Source: Nanobdellota archaeon (GTDB lineage: Archaea > Nanobdellota > Nanobdellia > Parvarchaeales > Parvarchaeaceae). Taken from it: a stretch of 35,369 nucleotides of DNA. Position numbers and translations under genes: made by a program. Below the pieces are notes generated by a model. That model saw only the letters and a program-made list of their open reading frames with translations. It did not search any database and had not been told where the DNA came from. Shown piece by piece: positions 1-9,427 of the stretch. Positions within the stretch are counted from its first letter, which is position 1. Each line of letters starts with the position of its first letter. The stretch covers positions 1 to 35,369 of the forward strand of contig JAJZWM010000006.1 of the NCBI GenBank assembly GCA_021846665.1. The letters are read 5' to 3'.

Positions 1-99
1 AGTTCAAATATACTTGGTAGTTCCATAAGTAGTTTTATAATAGCTATTGCGATTGTAATATCACTTTTAAGCCTAAAAAGTATATCTAAAAAATTATAA
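1..99 (+). CDS. C-terminal end of a truncated CDS (hydrophobic TM tail, ...SSFIIAIAIVISLLSLKSISKKL*)
   Basis: Frame 1 is open from base 1 to TAA at 97-99 and encodes a TM helix with a Lys-rich tail. Confidence 0.6.
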   Translation, partial: SSNILGSSISSFIIAIAIVISLLSLKSISKKL

Positions 100-159
100 A
101 ATCCTTCATTTCATAAGCAGGTTTCTGATTCATCTTCAAAAAGTATTTATATTAGTAAA

Positions 160-177
160 GATATAAGTAGTTATATC
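160..177. promoter_or_regulatory. Perfect inverted repeat GATATAA-GTAG-TTATATC, putative operator downstream of a TATA-like element
   Basis: Read directly; a TATA-like stretch (tatttatatt) lies at about 144-153 and the first ORF starts at 192. Confidence 0.5.
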
Positions 178-191
178 AGAGGTGATATAAT

Positions 192-437
192 ATGAAAATG
201 AACAATGGTGGATGCGGCTGTGGCTGCGGAAACAGAGGAATGAGAGGAATGAGAGGAATGGGCAGGCACGGTATGATGAGAATGCAAGCTGGAGAACTTT
301 CCGAGAAAAGAGACTTGAAGGAAAACCTCGAAGAATATAAAGAGGAGCTGGAAGAGGAAATAAAATTTATCAATAAGAGGATAGAAGAAATTTCCGAAAA
401 TAGTTCTGATGAAAATAGCAACGAGGAAAGCAGTTGA
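192..437 (+). CDS. Small Gly/Cys/Met-rich protein with C-terminal coiled coil (DUF5320-like)
   Basis: 81-aa ORF, MNNGGCGCGCGNRGMRGMRGMGRHGMMRM plus coiled coil; overlaps the PadR ORF. Confidence 0.7.
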   Translation: MKMNNGGCGCGCGNRGMRGMRGMGRHGMMRMQAGELSEKRDLKENLEEYKEELEEEIKFINKRIEEISENSSDENSNEESS

Positions 438-805
438 ATATGAATGGCAGACGTTGCAGATGCGGGCCTTTTAATGTTGATATTATCCCAAAAGGCCTGC
501 TTCAGCCGTTTATACTTAGATTATTGGTGGAAAAGCCAATGCACGGCTTTGAGATAATGGAGCAAATATTTGAAAAGACAGATGGAATGTGGAGACCTGG
601 GCCTGCTGCAGTTTATCCGTCACTTGCGCAGCTGGAAAGCTCGGGCTATATAGAATCTGTTAGCAAAGAAAATCAGGGAGAAAAGACGAGAAAACAGTAC
701 AGGATAACAGAAAAAGGGAAAGAAGCAATAAAGGAATATGATAAAATGAGCGGAAATATAGAAGAAAATATAAATCATTTTATGCATTATCTAAAAAGGT
801 TTTAG
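434..805 (+). CDS. PadR family transcriptional regulator (start may be ATG at 440)
   Basis: PadR wHTH signature ILRLLVEKPMHGFEIMEQI...PGPAAVYPSLAQLESSGYI...RKQYRITEKGKE. Confidence 0.9.
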   Translation: MNMNGRRCRCGPFNVDIIPKGLLQPFILRLLVEKPMHGFEIMEQIFEKTDGMWRPGPAAVYPSLAQLESSGYIESVSKENQGEKTRKQYRITEKGKEAIKEYDKMSGNIEENINHFMHYLKRF

Positions 806-847
806 GTATTCTATCTGTTCACATTAAAAAGCTTATTAATTCTATGA

Positions 848-3214
848 ATGACCTATAGATTTATGGAAAATGAAGAAAAGTTAATTCTTTGGTTTAAAGA
901 CATAAAAAAAGAGGACGTTCCCAAGGTAGGCGGAAAGTCAGCAAATCTCGGTGAAATGACAAATTACATTGAAGTTCCCGTTCCTCCCGGATTTTCAACT
1001 ACATCTTATGCATTCAACAAGTTTCTCGATGAAAATAAAATAAGAGAAAAAATAGAGAATGCAGTAAAGAATATAAATGTAGAGAATGAAAGCGATCTTA
1101 AAAAGGCAAGCGAAGAAATAAAATCCGCTATAATAAATTCTGATTTACCAAAGGACCTTGTTTCTCAGTTATTAGACAGCTATCATAAGCTTGTCAAAGA
1201 GAGTAACGCGGAGTTTGTTGCAGTCAGGTCATCTGCAACTGCTGAGGATCTGCCGGATGCAAGTTTTGCGGGCCAACAGGATACATACCTGAATGTACAC
1301 GGCGATGATGAATTAATTGAAAAGGTAAAGGAATGCTACTCCAGTTTGTTCAATGAAAGAGCGATATACTATAGGGCAAAGAACAATATAGACACAAAGA
1401 CAGTTGCACTTGCAGTAGTTATACAAAAGCAGATATTTTCAATTGAATCTGGGGTTATGTTTACATTAGATGTTTCAAATGGAGATCAGTCAGTTATAGT
1501 TATAGAAGCAAGTTATGGTTTAGGAGAATACATTGTAGGTGGGATAGTAACCCCCGATCTTTTCTATATAGACAAGAAGACAATGCAGATAAAAAGAAAA
1601 GTAATAGAAAACAAGGACCGAAAGCTTGTAAGGCTAAAGGAAGGCGGAACAAAGGACGTTAAATTAAGTGATGAAGAGGCAAAGAAACAGTGTCTTGAAG
1701 ACGAAAAAGTTATAGAGCTTGCAGGATATGGTATGAAGATAGAGCAGCATTATAAGAGACCTATGGATATAGAATGGGCAAGAGACGAGGATGGCAAGCT
1801 TTACATTGTACAGGCAAGGCCTGAAACAGTATGGTCAAATAAAGACAAGATTAAAACCGCAGAAAATAAACAAGGTGTTATACTTTCTGGTTTACCTGCT
1901 TCTCCTGGGTTTGTTTCCGGGCCCGCACATGTTATACTTGATGTGAAAGATATTGACAAGTTCAAATCTGGAGAAATTTTGATAACCGTTATGACAAGCC
2001 CCGACTGGGTTCCCGCAATGAAAAAAGCAAAGGCAATAGTTACTGATGAGGGTGGGATAACCTCACATGCTGCCATAGTTTCAAGAGAGCTTGGAGTTCC
2101 ATGTATAGTAGGAACTGGAGGAAGAGGAAAGAAAGCAACGGATGTTATAAAGACCGGTGATATAATAACGGTGGATTCTAAGAACGGATTAGTTTACAAT
2201 GGAGAAATAAAAGTAGAAGAAGAGAAAGAAGAAAAAGGAAGTCAAACCGTTGTAAATGAAGGGATGGTAATAACTGGCACAAAGATACTTGTAAATCTGG
2301 GTGAACCTGATCTAGCAGAGAAGACTGCCAAACTGCATGCAGATGGTGTTGGATTAATGAGAGAGGAATTCATCTGGGCAAACATAGGTAAACATCCTCT
2401 TTATCTTATAAAACAAGGAAAGGCTGATTTTTTGGTTGATACGTTAGCAGACGGTATAAGAAAAGTTTGTGCTGCTTTTAATCCAAGGCCTGTAATCTTA
2501 AGATTCAGCGACTTCAAAACTGATGAATATGCTCATTTGGAAGGTGGTGAAGAATTTGAACCAAAGGAAAGTAGTCCTTTGTTAGGATGGAGGGGCTCTT
2601 CAAGATATTATGATCCAAAGTATAAGGATGCATTTGTATTGGAGTTAAAAGCCGTTAAAAAAGTAAGGGAAGAGTTTAGACTTAAGAATCTGCACGTAAT
2701 GGTTCCTTTTACAAGAACTGTGGAAGAACTTGAAAAAGTTCTGGAAATAATGAAAGAGAACGGTTTAGAAAGGAATGAGGACTTTAAGATATTTCTTATG
2801 GCAGAAATACCAAGCAATATAATACTTGCTGATAAGTTCAATAAGTACATTGATGGCTATTCTATAGGTTCAAATGACCTTACAATGCTTGTTTTGGGTG
2901 CAGACAGAAACAATGATACATTAAGCAGCATATACGATGAAAGAAATCTTGCAGTTTTGAGGATGATAAGATATTTGATAAAAGTAGCACATAGAGACGG
3001 CAAGACAGTTTCCATATGTGGGCAGGCTCCTTCCGAATACGATGAAATAGTTGATTTCTTAGTAAGATCAGACATAGACGATATATCAGTAAACCCAGAT
3101 ACTGTAGAGCATGTAAGGGAATTAGTTGCCTCGATAGAAAAGCGGGTTGAACTTGAAAAGGACCTTAACCAGAAAGATGAGCATATAAAGGACTGGGAAT
3201 TTCCGGTTTTATGA
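848..3214 (+). CDS. ppsA: Phosphoenolpyruvate synthase
   Basis: 788 aa; GKSANLGEM, RSSATAEDLPDASFAGQQDTYLNV, GGITSHAAIVSRELGVPCIVGT, SIGSNDLTMLVLGADR. Confidence 0.95.
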   Translation: MTYRFMENEEKLILWFKDIKKEDVPKVGGKSANLGEMTNYIEVPVPPGFSTTSYAFNKFLDENKIREKIENAVKNINVENESDLKKASEEIKSAIINSDLPKDLVSQLLDSYHKLVKESNAEFVAVRSSATAEDLPDASFAGQQDTYLNVHGDDELIEKVKECYSSLFNERAIYYRAKNNIDTKTVALAVVIQKQIFSIESGVMFTLDVSNGDQSVIVIEASYGLGEYIVGGIVTPDLFYIDKKTMQIKRKVIENKDRKLVRLKEGGTKDVKLSDEEAKKQCLEDEKVIELAGYGMKIEQHYKRPMDIEWARDEDGKLYIVQARPETVWSNKDKIKTAENKQGVILSGLPASPGFVSGPAHVILDVKDIDKFKSGEILITVMTSPDWVPAMKKAKAIVTDEGGITSHAAIVSRELGVPCIVGTGGRGKKATDVIKTGDIITVDSKNGLVYNGEIKVEEEKEEKGSQTVVNEGMVITGTKILVNLGEPDLAEKTAKLHADGVGLMREEFIWANIGKHPLYLIKQGKADFLVDTLADGIRKVCAAFNPRPVILRFSDFKTDEYAHLEGGEEFEPKESSPLLGWRGSSRYYDPKYKDAFVLELKAVKKVREEFRLKNLHVMVPFTRTVEELEKVLEIMKENGLERNEDFKIFLMAEIPSNIILADKFNKYIDGYSIGSNDLTMLVLGADRNNDTLSSIYDERNLAVLRMIRYLIKVAHRDGKTVSICGQAPSEYDEIVDFLVRSDIDDISVNPDTVEHVRELVASIEKRVELEKDLNQKDEHIKDWEFPVL

Positions 3215-3232
3215 ACAGTATTTAGTTTATAA

Positions 3233-3255
3233 AAAAGAGATTCTCTCTACTTTTT
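3233..3255 (+). terminator. Possible terminator hairpin after ppsA (AAAAGAGA-TTC-TCTCTACTTTTT)
   Basis: Short hairpin followed by a T-run just after the ppsA stop. Confidence 0.3.
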
Positions 3256-3355
3256 AGCTTTTAAAGCGATTACACTATTACAATAGTTATTTGTTTTAGT
3301 TATGCTGTCTATTAGCGATAATACCTATTTATTTTAATAAAGATTAGCTAATATC

Positions 3356-3620
3356 TGACAGGCTAGCCGGGGAGTTAGTCCCTCCCTGTATCACAAATGG
3401 ACTTTAGGTGAGGTGAAGCGTGGCTGAGGGATAGTAACTCTATACATGGTAACAAAGCTATCGTAGATTTACAGCCCTATAGGATGCTTTGGCCTAAAAA
3501 CCCAGCCAGGCCCGGAAGGGAGCAACTGTAATTAAGCTGAAGCGTGCTTGTAGGTAAACTGTAAGGAGAAAATGTTGTTACTCTCTATATGGATAGCTAT
3601 TTCGAAGCCATGGCCTGTCA
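3356..3620 (+). ncRNA. ffs: Archaeal signal recognition particle (7S) RNA
   Basis: Terminal helix GACAGGC (3357-3363)/GCCTGTC (3613-3619); SRP54-binding helix 8 signature CCAGCCAGGCCCGGAAGGGAGCAACTG. Confidence 0.9.
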
Positions 3621-3702
3621 TCTGCTTTAACTTTTATTTAAAGCATCGAAGAGAATCTATAGCAATAACTTAAAATAGATTAGCTACTCTAATTTGTAAT
3701 AA

Positions 3703-3797
3703 GTCGGGGTGACCGAACGGTAAGGTGCATGCCTGCTATCCAGAAACGGAAAGCATGTTGGCGCAAGCCTTAATGGGTTCAACCCCCATCCCCGACG
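3703..3797 (+). tRNA. tRNA-Ser(GCT) with a 13-nt intron (about 3739-3751)
   Basis: Acceptor GTCGGGG/CCCCGAC; anticodon stem CATGC/GCATG around a 20-nt loop CTGCTA[TCCAGAAACGGAA]A; long variable arm GGC-GCAA-GCC; T arm ATGGG/CCCAT; discriminator G. Confidence 0.9.
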
Positions 3798-3896
3798 TTT
3801 TGTTTCTAAATTATAAGTTTATTTTTGTTCTTTTGATATTTAAAATCGTTTTTATTATAAAGTTAAGTATATATTCTAATAATTTAACGTATTGAT

Positions 3897-4118
3897 ATGG
3901 AAAAGAAAGAAGATAATACGATTTATAACGCAATAACTGGAATAGCAAAGGTTATAAAGGATAACATGAATGAACAGAAAGAAAGACCTAGGAAAGTTTC
4001 AATAAACTTGGACAAGCTTGAGATAAATGTGTCAGGTTTGAAATATCCTGTAAAACTTTCTGCAAAAGTTGACCTTGATTTTTCTGGTAAAAATAAAGAA
4101 GAAAAACCACAGAAATAG
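3897..4118 (+). CDS. Small conserved-looking protein, paralog of the next ORF
   Basis: 73 aa; shares KVSINLDKLEINVSGLKYPVKLSAKVDLDFSGK-type core with 4206..4406. Confidence 0.6.
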   Translation: MEKKEDNTIYNAITGIAKVIKDNMNEQKERPRKVSINLDKLEINVSGLKYPVKLSAKVDLDFSGKNKEEKPQK

Positions 4119-4205
4119 TAAAATTTTAAATTTTTTATTTACTATTGAAAGCCTTTACTTTAGTATATAAATATTTATAAAGGCTTGTAAGTATATAATA
4201 ATCCT

Positions 4206-4406
4206 ATGGGAAAGAATGATAATGAAAACAATAAATTGTTTAGTATGTTTCCACAGATGCTATTTGACGTGCTCGGGGGTAGAAACAAGAAGTTTTCATT
4301 CAATCTCGATAATTTTGAAATAAAACTACCAAATATAAAGGAACCTATAAAATTATCTGGTAAGATAACAATAGATCTTTCAAAACATAAGGAGGACAAA
4401 AACTAA
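4206..4406 (+). CDS. Small protein, tandem paralog of 3897..4118
   Basis: 66 aa; KFSFNLDNFEIKLPNIKEPIKLSGKITIDLSKH; directly precedes L10e. Confidence 0.6.
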   Translation: MGKNDNENNKLFSMFPQMLFDVLGGRNKKFSFNLDNFEIKLPNIKEPIKLSGKITIDLSKHKEDKN

Positions 4407-4407
4407 T

Positions 4408-4923
4408 ATGGCAAAATTAAGACCGGGAAGATCCTATAAGGAATTGAAGTTGCCTTACACGAGGAAATCTAAGTACAAAACAAAAAGCTACATAAAGATT
4501 GCTCAAAGACCAAAAATAACACAGTACCATTCTGGTAATCCAAAAAAGGAATTTGACAGTATGGTTTTTCTTATTTCAGAGAAGTCATTGCAGTTAAGAG
4601 ACAATGCAATAGAATCTGCCAGGATAGTTGCTAACAAGTATCTTACCGACAGGATAACCGATCAAAATTTTCATATAGTTGTTGTGGCTTACCCACACCA
4701 GGTTCTTAGGGAACACAAGCTTGCTACTGGAGCAGGTGCCGATCGTTTTTCCTCTGGTATGCAGAAATCATTTGGGAAACCAATAGGGTTAGCGGCAAGG
4801 CTTTCTGCAGGAAAACGTATTTTTGAGATACATGTTGACAAGGCAAATCTTGCAGCTGCAAAAGATGCAGCATTTAAGATGAGCAAGAAATTAGGCATAC
4901 AAACAAGAGTTATAATAGCTTAA
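4408..4923 (+). CDS. rpl10e: Ribosomal protein L10e (uL16 family)
   Basis: MAKLRPGRSYKELK.PYTRKSK...ALRDNAIES-type architecture; GAGADRFSSGMQKSFGKPIGLAARL; SD GGAGG upstream. Confidence 0.95.
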   Translation: MAKLRPGRSYKELKLPYTRKSKYKTKSYIKIAQRPKITQYHSGNPKKEFDSMVFLISEKSLQLRDNAIESARIVANKYLTDRITDQNFHIVVVAYPHQVLREHKLATGAGADRFSSGMQKSFGKPIGLAARLSAGKRIFEIHVDKANLAAAKDAAFKMSKKLGIQTRVIIA

Positions 4924-4925
4924 GT

Positions 4926-5450
4926 TTAAAAGAACTCTTCATTGAATCCATCTCTTTTATTTACGACTCTTGATAAAACAAATAAAAGAGAAGATAATCT
5001 ATTAAGATAAGCAATTATTTCTTTGTTTTCTAGTTTACATCTTATCGCAGATCTTTCAACCTTTCTAGCTATTGTTCTGCATATATTTATTATACACCCT
5101 AATTCACTCCCATTTGGATACAAAAATCTTATTATGTCTTTTGTTTCACCTGCGAATGAATCTATCTCATTTTCAAGTTCCTCTACATCTTTCCTGTTTA
5201 TATCCATTTTTTCTCTTTTTACAAGTTTAGAATAGCCTGAAGCGTATGCACTTATAATATATATTTTTCTTTCTACTTCTCTCATCGCTGTTTTTATGTC
5301 CTCATATTTTGTCTTCGATACAGCATATCCCACAAATGCATTAAGTTCATCTAAATTGCCTATTAAATTCATTACATTGTTATCCTTTTCTACTCGCTTG
5401 CCAGCAATGTCAGTTCTTCCGTTATCTCCTCTTCCGGAATAATATTTCAT
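4926..5450 (-). CDS. Cob(I)alamin adenosyltransferase, PduO type
   Basis: YYSGRGDNGRTDIAGKRVEKDN...GNLDELNAFVGYA; C-terminal LNRLSSLLFVLSRVVN. Confidence 0.9.
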   Translation of the reverse strand: MKYYSGRGDNGRTDIAGKRVEKDNNVMNLIGNLDELNAFVGYAVSKTKYEDIKTAMREVERKIYIISAYASGYSKLVKREKMDINRKDVEELENEIDSFAGETKDIIRFLYPNGSELGCIINICRTIARKVERSAIRCKLENKEIIAYLNRLSSLLFVLSRVVNKRDGFNEEFF

Positions 5451-5797
5451 TGTTGGTCAGAATCCTCCTTTAAACTGTCTGCGTTCTTTACAAGATAATA
5501 TTTTGCCTTTCTTCTTATTCCATCTATATAAACTCTAAATAAATCATATGAAAGCCTATAATAAACCGTTTTTCCTCTGTGTTCTGATACAAGTATTGTG
5601 TTAAACATAGGGGATATAAGGTTATAAAAGTGCTTTTTGCCGTTTTGTGAATTTATGTCTATATTAAGTGCGTTTGCCAATTCTTCTCTATTTATGCTTC
5701 CTTTTTCTCTTATTAAATTTATTATTTTTTCAGCTTCGGCATAAAGTTTCTTGCTTTTTGGATGTGTGCCATATATCATGACAAGGAGTTCTTCCAT
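5447..5797 (-). CDS. Winged-helix DNA-binding protein
   Basis: IINLIREKGSINREELANALNID...LISPMFNTILVSEHRGKTVYYRLSYD; overlaps the PduO-type gene by 4 nt. Confidence 0.6.
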   Translation of the reverse strand: MEELLVMIYGTHPKSKKLYAEAEKIINLIREKGSINREELANALNIDINSQNGKKHFYNLISPMFNTILVSEHRGKTVYYRLSYDLFRVYIDGIRRKAKYYLVKNADSLKEDSDQQ

Positions 5798-5867
5798 ATT
5801 ATTATTAGTTATTTGATTTATTTATTGATGTGTGCTTTTATTTATATTATAATTTCTTCCAATTAAA

Positions 5868-6521
5868 ATGGTATTTGATGCAATAGCTATCTTCAAAAAG
5901 AGTTTTATTCTACTTTTTACAGATCCATTACTTTTTGCACTAGCTATTATATATGCAGTTATCTACATTGTATTTGCAGTGTATTCTTATTATTCTATTA
6001 AAATTCCAAATATAAGCAGCGTAAATATAAATCCAATTACCGTTTATTACCTCCTAATTTATATAGTGTTAATCTTTCTTGTAACTACATTCATAAGCGG
6101 TATTGTATTTGTGAGAGTGGCAGGAAAAAAGAAAAATTTTCATGGCATAATAACAAAGGCAGTAAAAAGATACCCAGCTTTACTTGCAACTTCCTTTTTA
6201 ACTTCAATTATAATAGCTTTAGGTCTTATTGCATTTATCATACCTGGGATTTATCTTACTTTCAAATTAATTCTTTCACCAGTCTCAGCAGTGGTAGAAG
6301 ATAAGAGTCCTGTTGATGCGATTAAAAGAAGCTGGAATATTACATTTGGTAATTGGTGGTATATGTTTGCATTGTTTGTTCTTTTCTTTATAGTTTTATT
6401 AATAATTAGCTTTTTGCCGTATGTTTCATATTTCTTTTCATTTGTATTGGTTATAAGTTATCCTCTCGTTTTCATAGCTCTTTCAACTATACATAAAGCG
6501 AATAAGAAAAAGGCAATATAA
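5868..6521 (+). CDS. Multi-pass membrane protein, DUF7847-like
   Basis: 217 aa, about 5-6 hydrophobic segments; GIYLTFKLILSPVSAVVEDKSPVDAIKRSWNITFGNWW motif. Confidence 0.7.
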   Translation: MVFDAIAIFKKSFILLFTDPLLFALAIIYAVIYIVFAVYSYYSIKIPNISSVNINPITVYYLLIYIVLIFLVTTFISGIVFVRVAGKKKNFHGIITKAVKRYPALLATSFLTSIIIALGLIAFIIPGIYLTFKLILSPVSAVVEDKSPVDAIKRSWNITFGNWWYMFALFVLFFIVLLIISFLPYVSYFFSFVLVISYPLVFIALSTIHKANKKKAI

Positions 6522-6721
6522 TTAATTTTTTGGTAAATTATATCATATCTAAATATTAATATGAGAAATAATTGTTGTTCTAAGATATAGCAAAAAATAT
6601 TGAAATATATTATAATAAGGTATAAAAAGAAATTTGAAATTTGAAAAGTATATTTTGATATTTTAGTTGGTGTATAAGAAAATATTAAACTTCTTAAGTT
6701 GCTTTCTTAGCTTTAAAATAA

Positions 6722-7672
6722 CTAATCTGTTTCATTGAATATTTTAGTATATTCTTCTGGCGTTAATGGATTAATATATAAACCGGAAAGTTCAGCTGAC
6801 CCAATATTAGAAAATCTTGGAGTAATCTCAATATAGAAATGCAGTTCTTTACTCCCTTTAAGCTCATGAAAAATCAAATTATATGAGTGTTTATCAAATA
6901 TCTTATCATTTTTTGCAAGTATTGTTTTTATAAACTTTACCAGGCTTTTTATCTCAGCTCTATCAAGCCTACCTACATAATCAATGTGCCTTTTTGGCAT
7001 TATTATTGAATGTCCTCTAAATCTTGAGCCATAAGGTGCAAATGCGATTGCATTCTTATTTTCTATTAAAACTCTCTCCTTTTCTTTTTTTAACGCTTCT
7101 TCAAGTATGCATTTTTGGTGATTATTTTTTATAATATTAATCTCCTTTTTTATTATCGGTGAAATAAAAGTAAATCCAATTATCTGTGTGTGCTGATGAT
7201 ATAAGCTACCGCCACTTATACTTCCACTATCTTTAAAAGTACAGACCTGTTTTATCCTTTTATCAGAGTACGTAGTATTCTCTGTATCGATTATAAGATT
7301 AAACCATCTCTGCAGTATGTTTTCTTCAATCTCATGAAATTTCTGTAAATGATTAGGAGTATCTATTATTACATATGAATGGCCGTAGTTTGAATACCTT
7401 CTTAAAAAATTAGAATTTTTATAATGTATTATCTCTTCGTTTACAATTGGGTATTTATTATAAATTAATCTTAATTTCCAGGGGTTACCAACAAGTTTTA
7501 TTGTTTTATTAAGATTTTCTTTTCCGTATTCAAACGGACAGTCTTTTGCATTACTTGTTACTTCTTCGTTTTTAAAATCTCTCTGTCTTTTATCTCTTGA
7601 GAATGCAAATATTACTCTTGATCCCGTTATATAATCCTTTCGTATTTCTCCTTTAACTACATCTTCGGACAT
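6722..7672 (-). CDS. galT: Galactose-1-phosphate uridylyltransferase family protein
   Basis: GSRVIFAFSRDKR, CPFEYG, SGGSLYHQHTQIIGF (HxHxQ), FAPYGSRFRGHSIIMPKRH, LIFHELKGSKELHFYIEITPR. Confidence 0.85.
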   Translation of the reverse strand: MSEDVVKGEIRKDYITGSRVIFAFSRDKRQRDFKNEEVTSNAKDCPFEYGKENLNKTIKLVGNPWKLRLIYNKYPIVNEEIIHYKNSNFLRRYSNYGHSYVIIDTPNHLQKFHEIEENILQRWFNLIIDTENTTYSDKRIKQVCTFKDSGSISGGSLYHQHTQIIGFTFISPIIKKEINIIKNNHQKCILEEALKKEKERVLIENKNAIAFAPYGSRFRGHSIIMPKRHIDYVGRLDRAEIKSLVKFIKTILAKNDKIFDKHSYNLIFHELKGSKELHFYIEITPRFSNIGSAELSGLYINPLTPEEYTKIFNETD

Positions 7673-7818
7673 AGCAAGGTAATACTAATTTAGGATAAAA
7701 ATGTTTTTGTTTTATTAAGATTTTCTTAGGGAAAGCGCAATTTATTAAGGTATTATAAGTATCTTCAAATTTTTTATTCTAAAGAAATATTTATATCCCA
7801 TACTTTCCATCCAATAAT

Positions 7819-9072
7819 ATGTCATTTAATTACCTAAATCTTTTAATAAAAGGTAAGCGTTCTCAGTCCGCTTTGGAATACATGATGACCTATGGCTGGG
7901 CCATCTTAATCATAGTAATAGTAGCCGTTATCCTCTATTCAATGGGTATTTTCAACCCAAGTTCAAGCGTAACTACTACCTCAGTAGGTTTTTCTCCTTT
8001 CGTTGTTTCTTCAGCAGTTTGTAACGATTTTGGTCTTATTGTATCAATAGATTCCGGTGCTTTTCCAAATAATGCCTTTTATGTTAATTTGGATGGTTTT
8101 TATATAGTTTCTGCTTCTGGCATTAATGGGCAGTACAATAAATTATATAATATAACACCTTCTGTTCATAATATATTATTAAAACCAGATAGTTCATCAA
8201 AGATAATAATACCTGAAATAAAGTGTAATACTAGTAAAACTTTCTCTATGTCCGCAAAATTACAGTATTATTATTTAACTCAAGCAGGTAACGTTTCTTC
8301 TAATGCAACAGGTACTATAAATGGACAAGTTTCTAATGAAAATTTTATAAATTTTATTAGAGAACCTCCAAACAGTACATATGGAGATTATCATGGCGGC
8401 TTTATTCTTTTAGATAATAATTCTTATCTATTTAATCATAAGAAAGGATTTACAATTGCAATTTGGTTTAGAGATAAAACGTTGAATCTTTCAAACCAAG
8501 GCTGTAACGATTTCGGATTAGTAGCCAAAAATGGAAGAGGGTATGATAATGAGAGCTATCTTGTTGATTTAGGGACTTCCTGTTCTGTTTCGGGTGATTT
8601 CGCAATAAGGTCATTTATAGTTAATTCAAGTAATGATGAAGAGGTATGGACACCAAGTGGAAATGCAGTTAAGCCTAGTTATTTCTACAATAAATGGGTT
8701 TTATACGTTTTTACGTATAATGCATCTCAAGAAAACGAAAGTATCTATATAAATGGAAAGCTTAACAGCTCACGGCAAGTTTCTGGGACTTTATATACTT
8801 CAATAGCGCCTTTAGATATAGGTGCTAGAGGGATAGTTTATAACGGTGATACCCCAGAATTTGGTTATAGGGTATTTAATGGTACTTTAGCCAATATGCA
8901 ATTTTATAATGTCTCTCTAGATTACTCACAGATTAAACAAATTTACAATGAAGGTATTTATGGCAGGCCGATAAATTATGTGGATCTTATGGGATGGTGG
9001 CCACTTTATGGGAATGCTTTTGATTATAGTGGACATGGAACAGATGGCATATTTATAGATATGTCTCCTTAG
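7819..9072 (+). CDS. Class III signal peptide (archaeal pilin-like, DUF361) surface protein with C-terminal LamG/concanavalin-like domain
   Basis: KGKRSQSALEYMMTYGWAILIIVIVAVILYSMGIF signal; LamG-like ...GFTIAIWFRDKT...SIYINGKLNSS...GWWPLYGNAFDYSGHGTDG. Confidence 0.85.
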   Translation: MSFNYLNLLIKGKRSQSALEYMMTYGWAILIIVIVAVILYSMGIFNPSSSVTTTSVGFSPFVVSSAVCNDFGLIVSIDSGAFPNNAFYVNLDGFYIVSASGINGQYNKLYNITPSVHNILLKPDSSSKIIIPEIKCNTSKTFSMSAKLQYYYLTQAGNVSSNATGTINGQVSNENFINFIREPPNSTYGDYHGGFILLDNNSYLFNHKKGFTIAIWFRDKTLNLSNQGCNDFGLVAKNGRGYDNESYLVDLGTSCSVSGDFAIRSFIVNSSNDEEVWTPSGNAVKPSYFYNKWVLYVFTYNASQENESIYINGKLNSSRQVSGTLYTSIAPLDIGARGIVYNGDTPEFGYRVFNGTLANMQFYNVSLDYSQIKQIYNEGIYGRPINYVDLMGWWPLYGNAFDYSGHGTDGIFIDMSP

Positions 9073-9263
9073 AATAAGTTAAATTTTTCAAGTTCTGTTT
9101 ATTAATAAATTTGTTAAAAACTTTGAAATAAACAAAAATTCCATTTTTATGAAATTTTGAATTAATAACTCAAATTACATAGTTATAATAATCTGCAATC
9201 AATTTTAGTCTTTACATACCTTATTTAATTTAAAGAGGATAAAAATATTAAGTAAGTAAAGAA

Positions 9264-9336
9264 TGCTCCCGCCGGGATTTGAACCCGGGTCAGTGACTCG
9301 AGAGGCCACTGTCCTTGGCCGCTAGACTACGAGAGC
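9264..9336 (-). tRNA. tRNA-Glu(CTC)
   Basis: Reverse complement folds: GCTCTCG/CGGGAGC acceptor, GTGGC-CTCTCGA-GTCAC anticodon arm, CCGGG-TTCAAAT-CCCGG T arm. Confidence 0.95.
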
Positions 9337-9427
9337 AGCATAAATAGTATTAAAACGATGGTATTAATAAATTATAGATTTAATGGCTTAGTATCAAATA
9401 TATTAGTCTTAAGTTGTTACTAAATTT

